A stretch of DNA of 64,000 nucleotides from NCBI GenBank assembly GCA_920105625.2, contig OV050030.1, positions 28,266,516-28,330,515 on the forward strand. Reading direction: 5' to 3'. Shown here one piece after another: positions 63,043 through 64,000 of the stretch. The translations under genes were made by a program, and so were the position numbers. The stretch's first letter is position 1; every line of letters begins with the position of its first letter. Under the pieces are notes generated by a model. The model made no database searches. It was not told the origin of the DNA and saw only the letters and a list, made by a program, of their open reading frames with translations. This stretch comes from Clusia tigrina. Its lineage: Eukaryota > Arthropoda > Insecta > Diptera > Clusiidae.

Positions 63043-63444
63043 TTATAAATCTGGTAACTGCTGTGGGCTTAAATTTAATTGGGAAATTTGGAGATAAGAA
63101 CCCACTGCCAAGGTAGTTATGTCTGCGTCTCGCCACCGCTGGGCTAGTGCATAGAATTTTCTTACTACCCTTTTTCTTAATACCCTTGCATATATAAATC
63201 TGGGAGTGCTTACAATTTCTCTTTTCTTGAGTACTTTTAGTGGATCAAGTTCATGTACTTCTTGGTCAGATTTTTCCTTCAATGTAGGGTACACCAAGCA
63301 AACTCGATAGTTTGCAGTATAGGTTTTCTCCGCAGATACTGCACTTAACATATTTCCGATCGTTTTTAGAGTAGTTGTAATTTTTTTTTGGAATAACATA
63401 ACCCAGTCATTATAAACTCTGGAATGCACCCAATTGAAGAGCAT
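63043..63444 (-). other. Unassigned 133-codon open frame
   Basis: An open frame with a basic middle segment (VLKKREIVSTPRFIYARVLR and then KRVVRKF) and a fairly balanced composition for such AT-rich DNA. It looks more protein-like than most chance frames here and may come from a transposon. I do not recognise a domain or family. The first codon is not a clear initiator. Confidence 0.25.
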
Positions 63445-63611
63445 CCATTCCAGCGGAGAATATCAGTGATAATATGAAATTTCCATTATACGTCCAAGAT
63501 GAAAACAATTATCCTTCTGTGGTGTAAATACTTATTAAATATTTATATATTATTAAAATAAATTATAAATTAGGATATTCTGAAATTTTTTTTATTATTT
63601 TTTCAATATAA

Positions 63612-64000
63612 AGGGGTTTCCTACAAGAGGTGTTATTTTGAATTACCCGGTATTTCGGTAGCTGTTACTTTTGAAGCTTTTATTCTTTGACATTTGACAA
63701 GTAGAAACTACGTTATTACTAAAACACGATACAGGCTTCAACAACGCATTGAAATTATTAAAATTCTCTACAAAAATGGTGAAAATCTTGCAGTCACAGT
63801 TCGCCGTGAAGCAGCTTGTCTGACCGCAATACAGAAATTGGTGAAAAATTGGAGCTGTTGGGACAAGTTAGTGATGTGAAGAATAAAACCCGTGCACGTC
63901 GCTCAAGAACAACTGAGAATATTGCTGCTGTAGCCCAAACCCTTTTTATTATGAAATAAACATCCGATCATTTATCTCAAAAAATGACCTTTTTCTTTGA
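63612..64000 (+). mobile_element. Tc1/mariner-type element, 5' end, running off the window
   Basis: Starts near AAAGGGGTTTCCTACAAGAG (63611-63630), which looks like a terminal repeat start for this class, followed by a helix-turn-helix N-terminus of the kind seen in many arthropod Tc1/IS630-like transposases: RYRLQQRIEIIKILYKNGEN. A frame change follows near 63840, after which LLGQVSDVKNKTRARRSRTT and ENIAAVAQ continue in another frame. That second block is normally separated from the catalytic domain by a linker. The sequence after 63940 no longer matches. The copy is damaged and its catalytic part is deleted or outside the window. Confidence 0.7.
63694..63879 (+). pseudogene. Transposase N-terminal helix-turn-helix remnant
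   Basis: Sixty codons covering the DNA-binding N-terminus of a Tc1/mariner-like transposase, starting within the element. The usual sequence after KNGEN has been shortened and the frame breaks near 63840, so the protein ends early. The matching continuation is in the next frame. The start codon is uncertain. Confidence 0.65.

Overview
The window looks like a piece of a higher-fly (Diptera, Brachycera) nuclear genome. It is AT-rich and gene-poor, rich in CAA/GTT, CA, ATT and AT microsatellites, and littered with broken insect transposable elements. It carries one large intact gene that I recognise as Toll-7. The repeat style suggests a tephritid fruit fly rather than Drosophila itself, but the sequence alone does not prove the family.

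Layout. 1-1320: decayed Ty3/Gypsy-type LTR element (aspartic protease plus the protease-RT linker). 1.8-25 kb: gene desert with tRNA-like retroposons, ATT-tailed repeats, a long foldback element (13.46-13.90 kb) and two small GC-richer ORFs that could be exons. 25.6-26 kb: 3' end of a non-LTR retrotransposon. About 27.85-34.34 kb: the Toll-7 transcription unit on the minus strand, with a T-rich probable 3' UTR, a single coding exon at 29342-33718, a 5' UTR of about 620 nt, and a TATA-less Inr+DPE core promoter at 34308-34343. 34.35-40.9 kb: upstream flank, possibly regulatory, with no recognisable gene. 40.9-64 kb: repeat-dominated. It holds a Jockey-like fragment (about 41 kb), two more non-LTR 3' ends (46 and 51.8 kb), a long AT microsatellite (49.3 kb), a short TIR-like repeat (53.2 kb), a truncated piggyBac transposase with its TTAA terminus (58.2-59.1 kb), a degraded RT-RNase H-CCHC non-LTR element (60.5-62.5 kb), and the start of a Tc1/mariner-type element running off the right edge.

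How the parts relate. Toll-7 is the only host gene I can support. Its product is a single-pass receptor with leucine-rich repeats outside and a TIR domain inside. The rest is intergenic DNA shaped by transposons. All five non-LTR fragments and the piggyBac remnant lie in the same orientation as Toll-7. I did not find a convincing new multigene system. The items most worth following are the strong-consensus DPE promoter, the foldback locus, the retroposon families with shared 3' ends, and several unassigned small ORFs.
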